From the NCBI RefSeq assembly GCF_010183535.1, contig NC_071329.1, positions 1,922,001 to 1,986,000 of the forward strand: DNA of 64,000 nt, in the 5' to 3' direction. Below the pieces are notes generated by a model, which saw only the letters and a list, made by a program, of their open reading frames with translations, did not search any database and had not been told where the DNA came from. This document shows positions 10,807 through 19,803 of the stretch, one piece after another. The position numbers were made by a program, and so were the translations under genes. This DNA comes from Caenorhabditis remanei (taxonomy: Eukaryota; Nematoda; Chromadorea; Rhabditida; Rhabditidae). Within the stretch, counting starts at the first letter, position 1, and every line of letters starts with the position of its first letter.

Positions 10807-11407
10807 AGGGGTGTGCGGACAGGAAAATTTCGGAATTTCGGACACTAAAAAATGTCCGAGTTTCAAAATTTCGGAATTTCGAAATCTCGGAATTGTCCGA
10901 ATTTCAAATTTTCGGACTTTCGGAATCTCGGACTATTCCGAATTTCGGATTTTCGGAATTTCGGGATTTCGGAATTGTCCGAATTTCGGATTTTCGGACT
11001 TTCGGAATGTCGGAATATTCCGAATTTCGGACTTTTTTTCGTTCCGTCGGAATTTTTTTTCAACAGACTGTCCCATTTACCCATATCGAATGCTGAAATC
11101 CGTTTTTTTGTTTTAAAAAACACTGCGAAAAGACGAAAATTAAAAAAAACCGTCTGAAAACTGCGGAAAAAAATTTGTTCGAGACCCGTCATGAAAAGTG
11201 CGCATGCGCCTTTAATACAGTACTTTCCCGAATTTTTTTCGGAACGTTCCGATCGGAATTTCATTCCGAAATTTTTTTTTCGGAATATTCCGATCGGAAT
11301 TTCGTTCCGAATTTTATTTTTCGGAATATTCCGATCGGAATTCCGTTCCGAAAATGAGCCGATTTTCGGAATTTTTCGGAATTCCGAATTCCGTTCCGCA
11401 CACCCCT
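10807..11407. mobile_element. Nested CGGAAT-rich foldback element
   Basis: The ends are AGGGGTGTGCGGA and the inverse TCCGCACACCCCT. The body is dense runs of TTTCGGAATTTCGG-type motifs on the left and ATATTCCGATCGGAATT on the right. Long open frames on both strands here come only from the repeat and are not genes. Confidence 0.7.
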
Positions 11408-11689
11408 GCACCCCTTTATTTGAGGCGCCCCTCTAATAGAGGCGCACCTTAAAAAGCGGTTTGAATAATAGTGGCGCACCCTCTAATAGAGGCGCTCCCT
11501 TAATACGTTTCGAATATTTTTTCTGGTTTTCAGTCATTCTTTTTCAAAGTTCGTGAAAAAACACAACTAAAACCCAACTTTTTCGTTCAAAGTACTGCAA
11601 ATTTGGGGATTTTCGTGTAATTTTGTCCGAGAAAGTGTTAGTTTGGTTGAAAAGAATTTCCGGCAGAATTTCTGTTCCAAAGCTTATTC

Positions 11690-11795
11690 CATGTGGACTG
11701 GCAGACCACATCCACTACACTTCTTCCACTCCGTTATTTGAGCCAACTCCTCGATCGGATTCGTGCCTTCGGGAAGCAGAGGATCAGCCTTAATA
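11690..11795 (-). pseudogene. Orphan coding fragment with CxxC pair
   Basis: The minus strand reads ADPLLPEGTNPIEELAQ then EWKKCSGCGLPVHME before a stop. The composition is protein-like and the KKCSGCGLPVH part resembles half of a zinc-binding site. It may be a remnant of the element's own protein or a captured host exon; the family is not recognised. Confidence 0.3.
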
Positions 11796-12403
11796 TAAGA
11801 AAGCCGGAATTTGGAAATTTTTAATTTGTCACTCACAAATCAAAGTTTTCAAAATTTTCTTGGGGGCACCCAGAAAAATTACGAAATCGCTTTTTCTCAA
11901 TAATTATGGGAAATTTCGGGAGTTTTATCAGAGATAACACATTTTTGCCTTTCATTTTTGGAAGCCTTTTTCTCCCTGTTTAGTTCACGTGTTTTTATAT
12001 TTTTCCTTCAATTAATTTTTTTTCACAGAGTTGGCGATATTGCCTATTCTGTGTTTCTGATATTTAAATAAAGTTCACGTATTTATTTTATCAATGGTGT
12101 CAAGTTTCAGAAAGCGTAAGCTTAATCTTAGTTAAAACTGGAAACAACGCATAGTTGCTATTTTACTGGAACTCCCCAACAGAACTATCTACATTTGGTC
12201 TGATTGCAACTTTTTCTGTCAAAAAACGTTGAATTTTCAGGTATAATGCAATTTTTTGCAAAAAAAGAAGTTTTCCTGTGAGCAATCACAGGAATTTTTA
12301 AGTTTTTCGTATTTTGTTAATCAAAATTAAAAATTTCCAAATTCCGGCTTTCTTATATGGTAACAATTTTGTTTGGTTTTTCAAATCTTTAATAATACTT
12401 CCA

Positions 12404-12508
12404 GGCAGATGTCGCAGATTGAGATCTCACGTGGGTGTAGAAGACTGGAGCTGGAACACTCGTGAGACTTTGGTGGAGCTAATGAGCGGTGCTGAAGATC
12501 AGAGTGGT
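12404..12508 (+). pseudogene. Orphan exon inside the 3.3-kb element
   Basis: A TTCCAG acceptor precedes an open stretch reading RCRRLRSHVGVEDWSWN then TRETLVELMSGAEDQSG, followed by a GTAAAATTT donor. It looks like a real exon cut from an unidentified gene. Neighbouring 11800 and 12340 carry inverted AAATTCCGGCTTTCTTATAT copies. Confidence 0.3.
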
Positions 12509-12989
12509 AAAATTTGTTTAAGGTGTGATTTGTTTACTTTCAATTTCATGTTTTGATTCATAAAGTAGAGGTTTTCGTGGTTTTAGATAGGTTTATTAGG
12601 GTAAGAATAAGGATGGGAAGAAGAAGCCATGAATGATAACAAGAACGGTATTTATACTGGATCTTCGATGGGCGGAGTCAGCGGCTTCAAGGCAGGCAGA
12701 GCGACGGGCGCTTCAGGAATGTGCATCATGGGACTGTGGGTGATAGAGCATTTGAGGTTTGGAGTCGGTTATGGAGAATGACGTTGATGGGGCATGAAGG
12801 GACGGTTTGGGTCTTGTGGGCAGATGGGTGAGATAGTGTTGGAGATTGGAGACGGTTCCAGAATGTGATGTGGATGGGATATGGAGTGGCGCCTTTGACA
12901 GTGTGGGTTGATGGCGAGAGAGTGCTTGAGTTGGTGAGACGTTGACGGGAGATTTGGAAGAATCGTGTTAGGCTTAATAATGGAAATGG

Positions 12990-13490
12990 GACGTGGGAGC
13001 GGGCTCGCCTGTCCTGGACAGAGACCCGGAAGTATCCGGATGGGATGACAATGATGCGTCACCGGGTACAAAGTCCGGTGGGATCTTGGAATACCTAAGG
13101 GATTACGATATCCCTTACAATAACTTGTCTTGCAGTGAGCGAATGAGCCTCATTAAATTTTTCAGGTCTTCCGCGGCGTGCTTCGCTTTAATGTGAGTCC
13201 GGATATTCGATGGAAGTCCCCTCGCGTCACATTTCGGGCATTGAACCTTTTGTTCCGACAGTCGAATCATCTCCTTCAATTTTTATTCAGATAAAACCAA
13301 AAAACTCGCTAGAAAAAAAACGAATGACGATTGGAAATTCCAGTCTGACCGCTTCTCAGTGTAGCACGTTTGCTATCAGTTTCAATAATTTATTTCCGGA
13401 CTGTGCGAAGAAATTCTACAATATCACCGATTCTAAGAACAAAAAAATTATCACATCGTCATTACTTTCGAAGTAGGAGAGGGGCATCAC
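12990..13490 (+). pseudogene. Coding-like fragment, function unknown
   Basis: Frame from 12993 reads GSPVLDRDPEVSGWDDND, then SGGILEYLRDYDIPYNNL and SERMSLIKFF. A TTTTTCAG acceptor at about 13164 opens a second stretch reading VFRGVLRFNVSPDIRWKS and PRVTFRALNLLFRQSNH. Codon-like composition and higher GC than the surroundings suggest exon remnants. No family is recognised. Confidence 0.3.
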
Positions 13491-13839
13491 TGATGAGACC
13501 ATCCCTTCTCTGAATTGTTCAATTATTAAGTCTCGTCTGATGATAATGGTCGAAACGAGCAGTTTTCCTTCCCTTGCTCCTCGAGAAGCTTCTCTTCTTC
13601 CGTTCTCTCTTCTTTTCCCTTCTTTTTCTTTTTTTCTCTTTTTATTTATTTTTCTTCTCCCCACGAATAAATATTTTCATGAAATTCAATTTTTCTTTTT
13701 CTGTTACTCGTTTCTTACGAAAAAAATATACTTGTGAAAGTTTAAATTAATTTTTATTATTTAAACGTGGCGCCAAAAGAAGATATGCAAACGCGCTCCG
13801 CTGGATTTAATCGAAAATAATCGGATATATACGGCACAG

Positions 13840-14372
13840 TTTTCGAATGAGTTTAAAACTAGATTTTTGGCTTAAAACTCTCTAAATCCATATTTTCAGA
13901 TGTTTTTAGCCTAATTTGAACTCAGAATCTGGAAAAATTGCATTTGAAACGTCAAAATTTTGAGATTTTTATTTTTTGATTTAAAAAATTGTGCTTTTTC
14001 GGAAAAAAATGCCAATTTTCACCTACGAAATCATAATTTTTGTGATTTTTTCATCCGAAATCATCAATTTCTACCCAGAAAGCTGTCCGAAAAGCTATTT
14101 TTCACATGTTTCAGCATTTCTATCGATTTTTGTCTATTAGCTCGGCACAGTTCTTACAACTGCGCTCTACCGAAATCCCCTTGAAAAATGTCTCTTTTTC
14201 TCTGATAGTGAGTCTCTCAATTTCGCACACAATTTTCATCGGTTTCAGTTTAGAGCGCGGGTGAAATACGCGTGCCGTGCCAATATCTCCATTTTTCACT
14301 TTTCTCTTCAATTTTTCGCCATTTTCCGTCCCGTTTCCCTTCAGATCCCTCCCCAAATTCCCTATTTTCCAG
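13840..14372. other. Intergenic with foldback MITE 14137-14282
   Basis: The MITE has ends ATTAGCTCGGCACAG and CGTGCCGTGCCAAT and arms TTACAACTGCGCTCTACCG and TAGAGCGCGGGTGAAA. It is a relative of the foldbacks at 10086 and 23593. The rest is AT-rich with no supported gene. Confidence 0.55.
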
Positions 14373-14413
14373 ATGACGTCAAAACCAGAAGGCGCGTCCC
14401 GAAACAATTTCAA
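14373..14413 (+). pseudogene. Duplicated start of the TFIIF-alpha first exon
   Basis: TTTTCCAG followed by ATGACGTCAAAACCAGAAGG repeats the first 41 coding bases of the gene at 14741 with three changes, then runs into unrelated T-rich sequence. It is a partial tandem duplication of the 5' end. Confidence 0.65.
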
Positions 14414-15381
14414 CTTTTTTTAAAATCATAATTTTTGAGATTTTTAATCATCAATTTCCACCCAAAAACTGTCTGAAATGCTTTTTTTTCCGGATTTTTT
14501 ACGATTTTTGTGCTCATTTTTTCTCATTTCCAGGCTAATTTCCTTAAGTTTTCTCAATATTCCGCTCATTTATCTCATTTTTGTTGTGTTTTTAGCTAAA
14601 ATGTTCATTTTTCGATTAAAAAATCGCTATTTCTTCCCGAAATACCCTAAATTGCTCATTTCCAGCTCATTTTCTCTCAATTTTCCGTCAATCTTCCTCC
14701 ATTTTTCTCAATTTTCCGTCAAATTTTCCCAATTTTCCAGATGACGTCAAAACCAGAAGACGCGTCTCGAAACGATTTCAACGTGCGTGTCGCCAAGAGC
14801 AATGACAATGTCCGTTACTCAGTAATGATGTTCAACTGAATGGACAAAGTGGACACATCGAAATGGACGTTAGAGAGTGCGGTGACGATGGAGAGAGAAG
14901 ACAATCAGAGAGTGATTCTATCGACTCAGACGGTTCAAGAGTACGGTGAAGGATCGGAATACGGTAAGGCGGCACGTGAGGAGGCGAGACGAAAGAAGTA
15001 CGGACGGCAGTCGAAAAGCTACAAACTCGACAATCAACCGTGGAAACTCACGTTCACCGAACCAGAAGGACGACAGCGACAGATGCGGGGAATCAGAGAG
15101 GGCGGAGCCAATGAGCACGCAGACTACTGGGTTTTTTTGAAACCACCAGGCTCTAGCGAGTTTAAGGTAGGAAATCGACCTAAAATCCTCTTTTTTTCAC
15201 TGAAAATTGATGAAAATCGGCTCAAAACCATCAATACCAGAAATTGGACCAAAATTGGCTGAAATCGGCTTAAAATCGTTAAAATCCTTGATTTTGGCCG
15301 AAAAAACAAGGGAAATCTGCTGAAAATTGGCTGAAATCGGCTCAAAAACTATAAAATTCTTAATTTTTCCCTAAAAATCAT

Positions 15382-15676
15382 AGTTGTCAAGGCCCGGCCC
15401 GGGCCGGGCCGGGCCGGGCCTTGTCGGCGAAATCAGGGCCCGGCCCGGGCAAATTGGCGCGAAAGTCAAATTTTCAAATTTTTTCAAATTTTTTCGCGAA
15501 AAAGTCAAATTTTCGACTATCAGTCAGAATTAGAAGAAATTCTGAAAAATAGTCAAAAATGGACACATTTCCGATGAAAAATTGAAAAAAATTCGAAAAA
15601 AAAATTGGGAAAAAAAGGGTCATTTTTTGAAGCCGGGCCTTCGGGCCTTGCCGGGCCGGGCCGGGCCTTGACAACT
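15382..15676. mobile_element. GGCCCGG foldback element in TFIIF intron
   Basis: The ends are AGTTGTCAAGGCCCGGCCC and the inverse with CCGGGCCTTGACAACT. The arms are extremely GC-rich in an AT-rich intron and the core reads TTTCGACTATCAGTCAGAAT. A decayed copy lies at about 470-660, and a related CCGGGC hairpin sits at 50530-50655. Confidence 0.8.
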
Positions 15677-17245
15677 ATGCTAAAAATCGATTAAAAATCG
15701 TTCAAAATTTGTAGAAATCGGCACAAAAACTATAAAATTCTCTATTTTCACTGAAAATCGATGAAAATCGGCTCAAAACCGCCTCAAAACTGGCTCACTG
15801 ACCTTTTTTTTGAAACCGCCCGGGTCTAGCGTGTTTGAGGTAGGAGATTTGACCAACATTGGCTGAAATCGACTCTGAATTGTGAAAATCCATTAAAAAT
15901 AATCAATTTTTGACCGAAAAAACGACAAAAATCTGCTGAAAATTGGTTCAAAATCGTCCGAAAGCTATTTTTGGACGTTTTGAAATCGGGTCATTTCGAA
16001 ACTGGTAGATTTGGGAACTCATTTTGACCGGTTCTAAAATGTCGAGGATTACAAAACATTTCGAAACCAAAATTGGTTGAAATCGAATTAAAATTGGTAA
16101 AATTCTCAATTTTGGGCTGAAAAACGACGAAAATCTGCTGAAAATTGGTTGAAAGCTATGGACGTTTTGAAACCGGGTCATTTCGAAACCAGGACATTTT
16201 GAAACCTCTGACGCTAGAAACTAAAAATCCGCTTAAAACAAAAGACATTATAATAATAATGTCATTATTTTATTTTTTCTGGATTGTCGGATCCTAGGCC
16301 ATGAGAGTAGAGATTGCCATATAAGACTGTTTTAAGAAGTGGGCGGAGCTTCCAAAGCTATAAATGTTCGGAAAAAATACGAAATGGTTTGATTATAGGC
16401 CATAAACTATTGTTTGCTGAGAAAAAGTGAGAAATGGGGTCTATAAATTTTCATTTTCAACTTTTTTCTCCCGAAAGTCGGCGATTTTTACAGCTTTAGA
16501 CTCGAAAAGGCTCAAAATTTGGCTAAAAATCTACTTTTTTCAACTGAAAACTCGTTTTTAACCCCCTAAATCTGAAAACGAAGAAAAAAAGCTCAAAATC
16601 GGCTCAAGGACATTCTGAAACCGAGTCATTCCGAAACTGGGACGTTTGTGAACTCATTTTGACCGGTTTTGAAATTTCCAGAGTTTCAGGACTTTCTGAA
16701 ATCGTGACACCTCGAAAACGGACATTTCGAAGTCTTGAAAACGAAGAATCCGCTGAAAACTTTTAAAATTTTTCATTTTTCATAGAAAAAATTGGCTCCA
16801 AGACGTTTTAGAATTCTTTTTGGTCTAAATTTATTGTTTTTAACACCGTTAAACCTTTATTTTCGAATTTCTCCCGAAAGCCGACTATTTCTACAGTTTT
16901 AACCCTCGAAATGGCTCAAAATTTGACTAAAAATCTACATTTTTCATCTGAAAACTCGTTTTTAACCCCCATACTTCTGAAAACGAAGAAAAAAAGCTCA
17001 AAATCAGCTCAAAAGCACCGAAATCAGGTCATTTCGAAATCCTCAACAGGCTAGAAACTGAATTTCTGTTGAAAACTGACGGAAATTCACATTTTTCACG
17101 AGAAAAGTAAGAAAAATACCAAAAGTGACCGGTTTTTTTTTTCAATTTTTGACTCCAAAAATTCACTTTTCTCAACTGAAAAAACCCCCTCATCACCCCT
17201 TCCCTTCTTATTTTCTAGGAAATTCATGAGGAAATTGAAATTCAG
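15677..17245. repeat. Intron filled with GTTTTGAAACC motifs
   Basis: The rest of the TFIIF-like intron contains many irregular copies of GGACGTTTTGAAACCGGG and CATTTCGAAACC together with AAAATCGGCTCAAAA-type units. The same motif is dense at 31690-32220 and scattered at 23930-24090 and 49080-49790. No exon is supported. Confidence 0.5.
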
Positions 17246-17600
17246 GCGTACAAAGTGGACGAATGGCACAAATTTCTGCCAGCGATCACGCATAAAACGC
17301 TAGATATCGATCAGGCGGAAGAGCAATTCTCTCAACGAAACAAAGTGATGAATCAGTTCGCACTGAAAGCGGCGATTCAGAATCAGCTGAATGCGACGGA
17401 CGATTCGGAAATGACGGAGCAACAGAAACGACTTTTGAAGATTAAAGACGAAGGGAGTTCTGATGATTCAGATGATGGGGACGATGACGGAGAAGGCGGA
17501 GATGAGAAGAAGGCGAAGAATAAGAAGAAGAAGAAGAAGAAGAATTTGAAGCCGGCGAAAGAGAAGAGACAGAGAGTCGAGAATAGTGATGAGGTTGCCA

Positions 17601-18117
17601 GTGAGTGAGACTCTTTTCAGAGCGGGTTTCAGACAAAAATCCGGAGATTTTGACGAATTTTTTGCATTTTTGAGGCGTTTTTTGATAAAAAAACGCGTAA
17701 AACCCGTTAGAAACCGAAAATAGGCTCTGAAGCTCCGCCCACTTCTAAGCCACGCTCACTTTCAGCGGTTCTTCGATTAGAAATAGGCAAAAACGCGTTA
17801 GAAATCGAAAATAGTCTATGAAGCTCCGCCCACTTCTAGGCCACGCCCAGTTTAGCGTTTTTCGTTTTTCAGCGAGAGTGAAGCGAAAATCTAGGAAATT
17901 GGATTAAAATTCAGCCAAATTTTTGATGAATTTGGGCTATATAAGGGTGATTTTGAGCATAAAATATTGATTTTTTGTGATGTTCTGACTAAAAATCACT
18001 AACTTTTCCCATTTTCAGTCCCAAAAATGAGTTTTTTGGTTATTTTTCAACCGGAAGTGTCATGTTTTCACAATTTCTGACTGAAATTCTCATTTTTCCC
18101 CATTTTCAGCCCCAAAA
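17601..18117. other. Short tandem units, no gene
   Basis: Two direct copies of a roughly 90-base unit containing GAAGCTCCGCCCACTTCTA (about 17728 and 17820) are seen. The 3' end has two similar TTTTCAG plus CCCAAAAATG contexts (18013 and 18107). Missing TFIIF-alpha exons were looked for here and not found. Confidence 0.4.
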
Positions 18118-18303
18118 ATGTTGCGCCTTGTGTCTCGACAAGCGTCCGCAATGCTCCGCCCATCCAGCTTCTTGACGGCGGCAGGCGGTGGACTCAGTGA
18201 CGATGTCCGTCAACGAATCGCCGGAATCGTGAAGAAGGACGACGTCGTCGTGTTCATGAAGGGAACACAACAGGAACCGGCTGCGGAAATGTCAAATTGG
18301 TGA
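18118..18303 (+). pseudogene. glrx-5: Glutaredoxin-5 fragment lacking the CGFS site
   Basis: The frame reads MLRLVSRQASAMLR, then LSDDVRQRIAGIVKKDD and VVVFMKGTQQEPA, the N-terminal half of the mitochondrial monothiol glutaredoxin that carries iron-sulfur clusters. Directly after QEPA the expected CGFS is absent: in the next frame the DNA reads TGC GGA then AAT GTC AAA, consistent with a one-base frameshift plus a loss of about nine bases. The frame then ends at TGA (18301). No thioredoxin-fold remainder is seen. The MLRLVSRQ start fits a mitochondrial presequence. I infer a decayed partial duplicate. Confidence 0.7.
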
Positions 18304-18356
18304 GAAATTTGACGAAAAACATGAAAAAAATCCGTTGAAAATTGAAAAAATTGGCT

Positions 18357-18630
18357 GAAAATGACTGAAAATAGTGGAAATCGGGACATCTGGACACACA
18401 GAAAGACACCAGTTGAGATTGTGGACATCCGGACCGACAGACACATCGATAAACTTATTATATCACTTCCAGCCGTTTTTTTTAATTAGTTAATTTATTT
18501 GGACATCCGGACACACAGACACACAGACAGCCAAAATTTCGAGAAAAAATGCGAAAAATCGATTAAAAATGATGGAAATGTGGACATCCGGACAGATAGA
18601 TTTTCAGCATATTGACAGAAAACTGTAGTC
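18357..18630. repeat. GGACATCCGGACACACAGAC repeat tract
   Basis: Irregular copies of ACATCCGGACAGACAGACAC occur on the plus strand. Related tracts occur at 31620-31690 and, in other wording, at 33420-33590 and 33755-33800 in introns of the Ly-6-like gene. Confidence 0.5.
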
Positions 18631-18707
18631 TCGGGCATCTGGTGAGACAGATCTACAGACAGAGAGATGAATGGAACACCTGGATTCACACTTTTTCTTC
18701 ATTTCAG

Positions 18708-18923
18708 GCGAACAAGGAGCATCTGAAGGCGATGTTGAAACTGGCGAAGAACTATAAGAAGGCGTTGGAAGACGAGAAGAACATGACGGATCAGGAGCTC
18801 GCGATCAAGAACGTCGGAAAAATGGATCCAAAGCGACATATCGCTGATGAAGTGAGCAAGATGCTCAACGATAATATTGTGCAAAGTCTCGCTGGAATGA
18901 TGGCCACCACTTCCCTCCAATAA
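18708..18923 (+). pseudogene. C-terminal exon of an unidentified conserved protein
   Basis: After a TTTCAG acceptor, 71 residues are open to TAA. They are charged and helical: NKEHLKAMLKLAKNYKKAL, DEKNMTDQELAIKNVGKMD, PKRHIADEVSKMLNDNIV, ending MATTSLQ. GC content and codon use are like the TFIIF and cullin exons and unlike the neighbouring repeats. No upstream exon with matching phase is obvious. I do not recognise the family. A real last exon of a small gene is possible. Confidence 0.4.
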
Positions 18924-19085
18924 TTCCATTTTTATCGATTTTTTTCCCCAATTTTTCATTTTATGTATTTTTTGACCCAATAATCTAATTTATTTGTCTT
19001 TAATCCCCCACTTTCAATAATCTCTCCAACCCTTTATGAATAACTTTCTGAATGTTTTGTGTCTCAAATATCGATCTCATTTCAG

Positions 19086-19163
19086 ATTTCTAAATCTCGA
19101 CCATCTGCGGCGCTTCAAGAAGTTGCTCAGTCAATTGAAAAGGACTACAAAATGCTTCGGTGA
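19086..19163 (+). pseudogene. Exon-like fragment of 25 residues
   Basis: A TTTCAG acceptor precedes an open stretch reading SKSRPSAALQEVAQSIEK then DYKMLR and a TGA. It is coding-like and could be a terminal exon following the 18708 piece in the parent locus, but no donor joins them. Confidence 0.3.
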
Positions 19164-19338
19164 CTCAAAGAGTTTATAGCACACTGGTAAGGTAAAAAGA
19201 GAATTGCGTCGGGTTTGTATGGTCGAATGAGACTTACATGAAGAAGGGAAAATGGTGAGAGACGGGAAAATGATAGTGATTGGTAGGCGGAGAGGAAATG
19301 AATAGTTGAGCGTGGGTCGGACATGGAAGAGTGGATTT

Positions 19339-19803
19339 CTACGCGTATTCTCCCTCGTCCTCATCACGTCGCTCGATTGTAGCAGATGTCGTCACGTTGT
19401 CAGCTTTCGACTTCTCATTTGTCGTCACGTCGCCAGATTTCGACTTCTCATTTGTCGTCACGTCGCCAGATTTCGACTTCTCATTTGTCGTCACGTCGCC
19501 AGATTTCGACTTCTCATTAGGCTTGACCGAAACTTTTTGCGATAACACCTCGTAATCTTCTTCTTCTGAGTCAGCATGAATATGGTGACTACTGTCAGAG
19601 AAAGGCGCCAGAATGTCTAGAAATTTGGGTTTTGAGAGAAAACGGCTAAGAAGGGGTACAGGAAGATAAGAATGAGGGGAATCTGAATTAGGCGAGGATT
19701 CAGAATCAGATGACGTGACGTCGTCAAAACTAAAATTTCGGGAAAAAACGCCAGAGACACACCAAAATCGTCTAATTCGACTGGAACTAAGAGAAATCAG
19801 CAC
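19339..19803 (-). CDS. Acidic, Ser-rich repeat protein fragment, function unknown
   Basis: The minus-strand frame reads FDDVTSSDSESSPNSDSP, then SYLPVPLLSRFLSKP, an acidic stretch DSEEEDYEVLSQKVSV, then three NEKSKSGDVTT units and one NEKSKADNVTT, ending ERRDEDEGEYA. A TTTTAG acceptor just before TTTTGACGACGTC suggests that the exon starts at about 19731. The upstream array (19870-21560) repeats exon-like pieces with the same DDVTSSE start. No known domain is present and the low-complexity composition suggests a disordered protein. It may be a gene growing or decaying by tandem exon duplication. Confidence 0.4.
   Translation of the reverse strand: MLISLSSSRIRRFWCVSGVFSRNFSFDDVTSSDSESSPNSDSPHSYLPVPLLSRFLSKPKFLDILAPFSDSSHHIHADSEEEDYEVLSQKVSVKPNEKSKSGDVTTNEKSKSGDVTTNEKSKSGDVTTNEKSKADNVTTSATIERRDEDEGEYA
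19387..19519. repeat. 33-bp coding minisatellite
   Basis: Four units, three nearly identical, of 33 bases containing TTTGTCGTCACGTCGCCAGA, in frame with the minus-strand reading NEKSKSGDVTT. Confidence 0.85.

Larger units (their letters stand above)
10539..13839. mobile_element. 3.3-kb element with long terminal inverted repeats
   Basis: The left end CTGTGCCGTATATATCCGAT continues for about 70 bases through CCAGCGGAGCGCGTTTGCAT and matches the inverted right end (13770-13839) at about 95 percent. Inside are a nested CGGAAT foldback (10807-11407), short duplicated pieces with CTCTAATAGAGGCGC (11425-11505) and several exon-like fragments (11700-11790 minus, 12404-12508 plus, 12990-13290 plus). 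No transposase motif was recognised, so the element is either non-autonomous or of a class not recognisable by eye. Clear target duplications were not found. Confidence 0.75.
14741..17600 (+). pseudogene. gtf-2F1: TFIIF alpha subunit (RAP74), broken and truncated copy
   Basis: Two exons are visible, 14741-15166 and 17246-17600. They align in order with the N-terminal half of RAP74: VRVAKSNDNVRYSVMMFN, VDTSKWTLESAV, GSEYGKAAREEARRKKYG, DNQPWKLTF, GIREGGANEHADYWVF, then VDEWHKFLPAITHKTLDI, EEQFSQRNKVMNQF and the acidic SSDDSDDGDDDGEGGDE plus lysine-run region. TFIIF-alpha pairs with the beta subunit and binds RNA polymerase II during initiation. An in-frame TGA (14837-14839) interrupts the dimerisation domain right after MMFN, and no C-terminal winged-helix exons follow the donor at 17601. 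ATG directly after TTTTCCAG suggests an ancestral trans-splice site. Retained introns argue for a DNA-level segmental copy rather than a retrocopy. A restart at 14840 could give a shorter protein; a sequencing error at the TGA is the main alternative. Confidence 0.75.

Noticed and set aside
10811..11479. Overlapping open frames of 60-182 codons on both strands
   Set aside because: All consist of the CGGAAT repeat; low complexity with no start or splice support.
14837..14839. Selenocysteine codon in TFIIF-alpha
   Set aside because: No selenoprotein of this family is known and nematodes make essentially one selenoprotein; a nonsense change is simpler.
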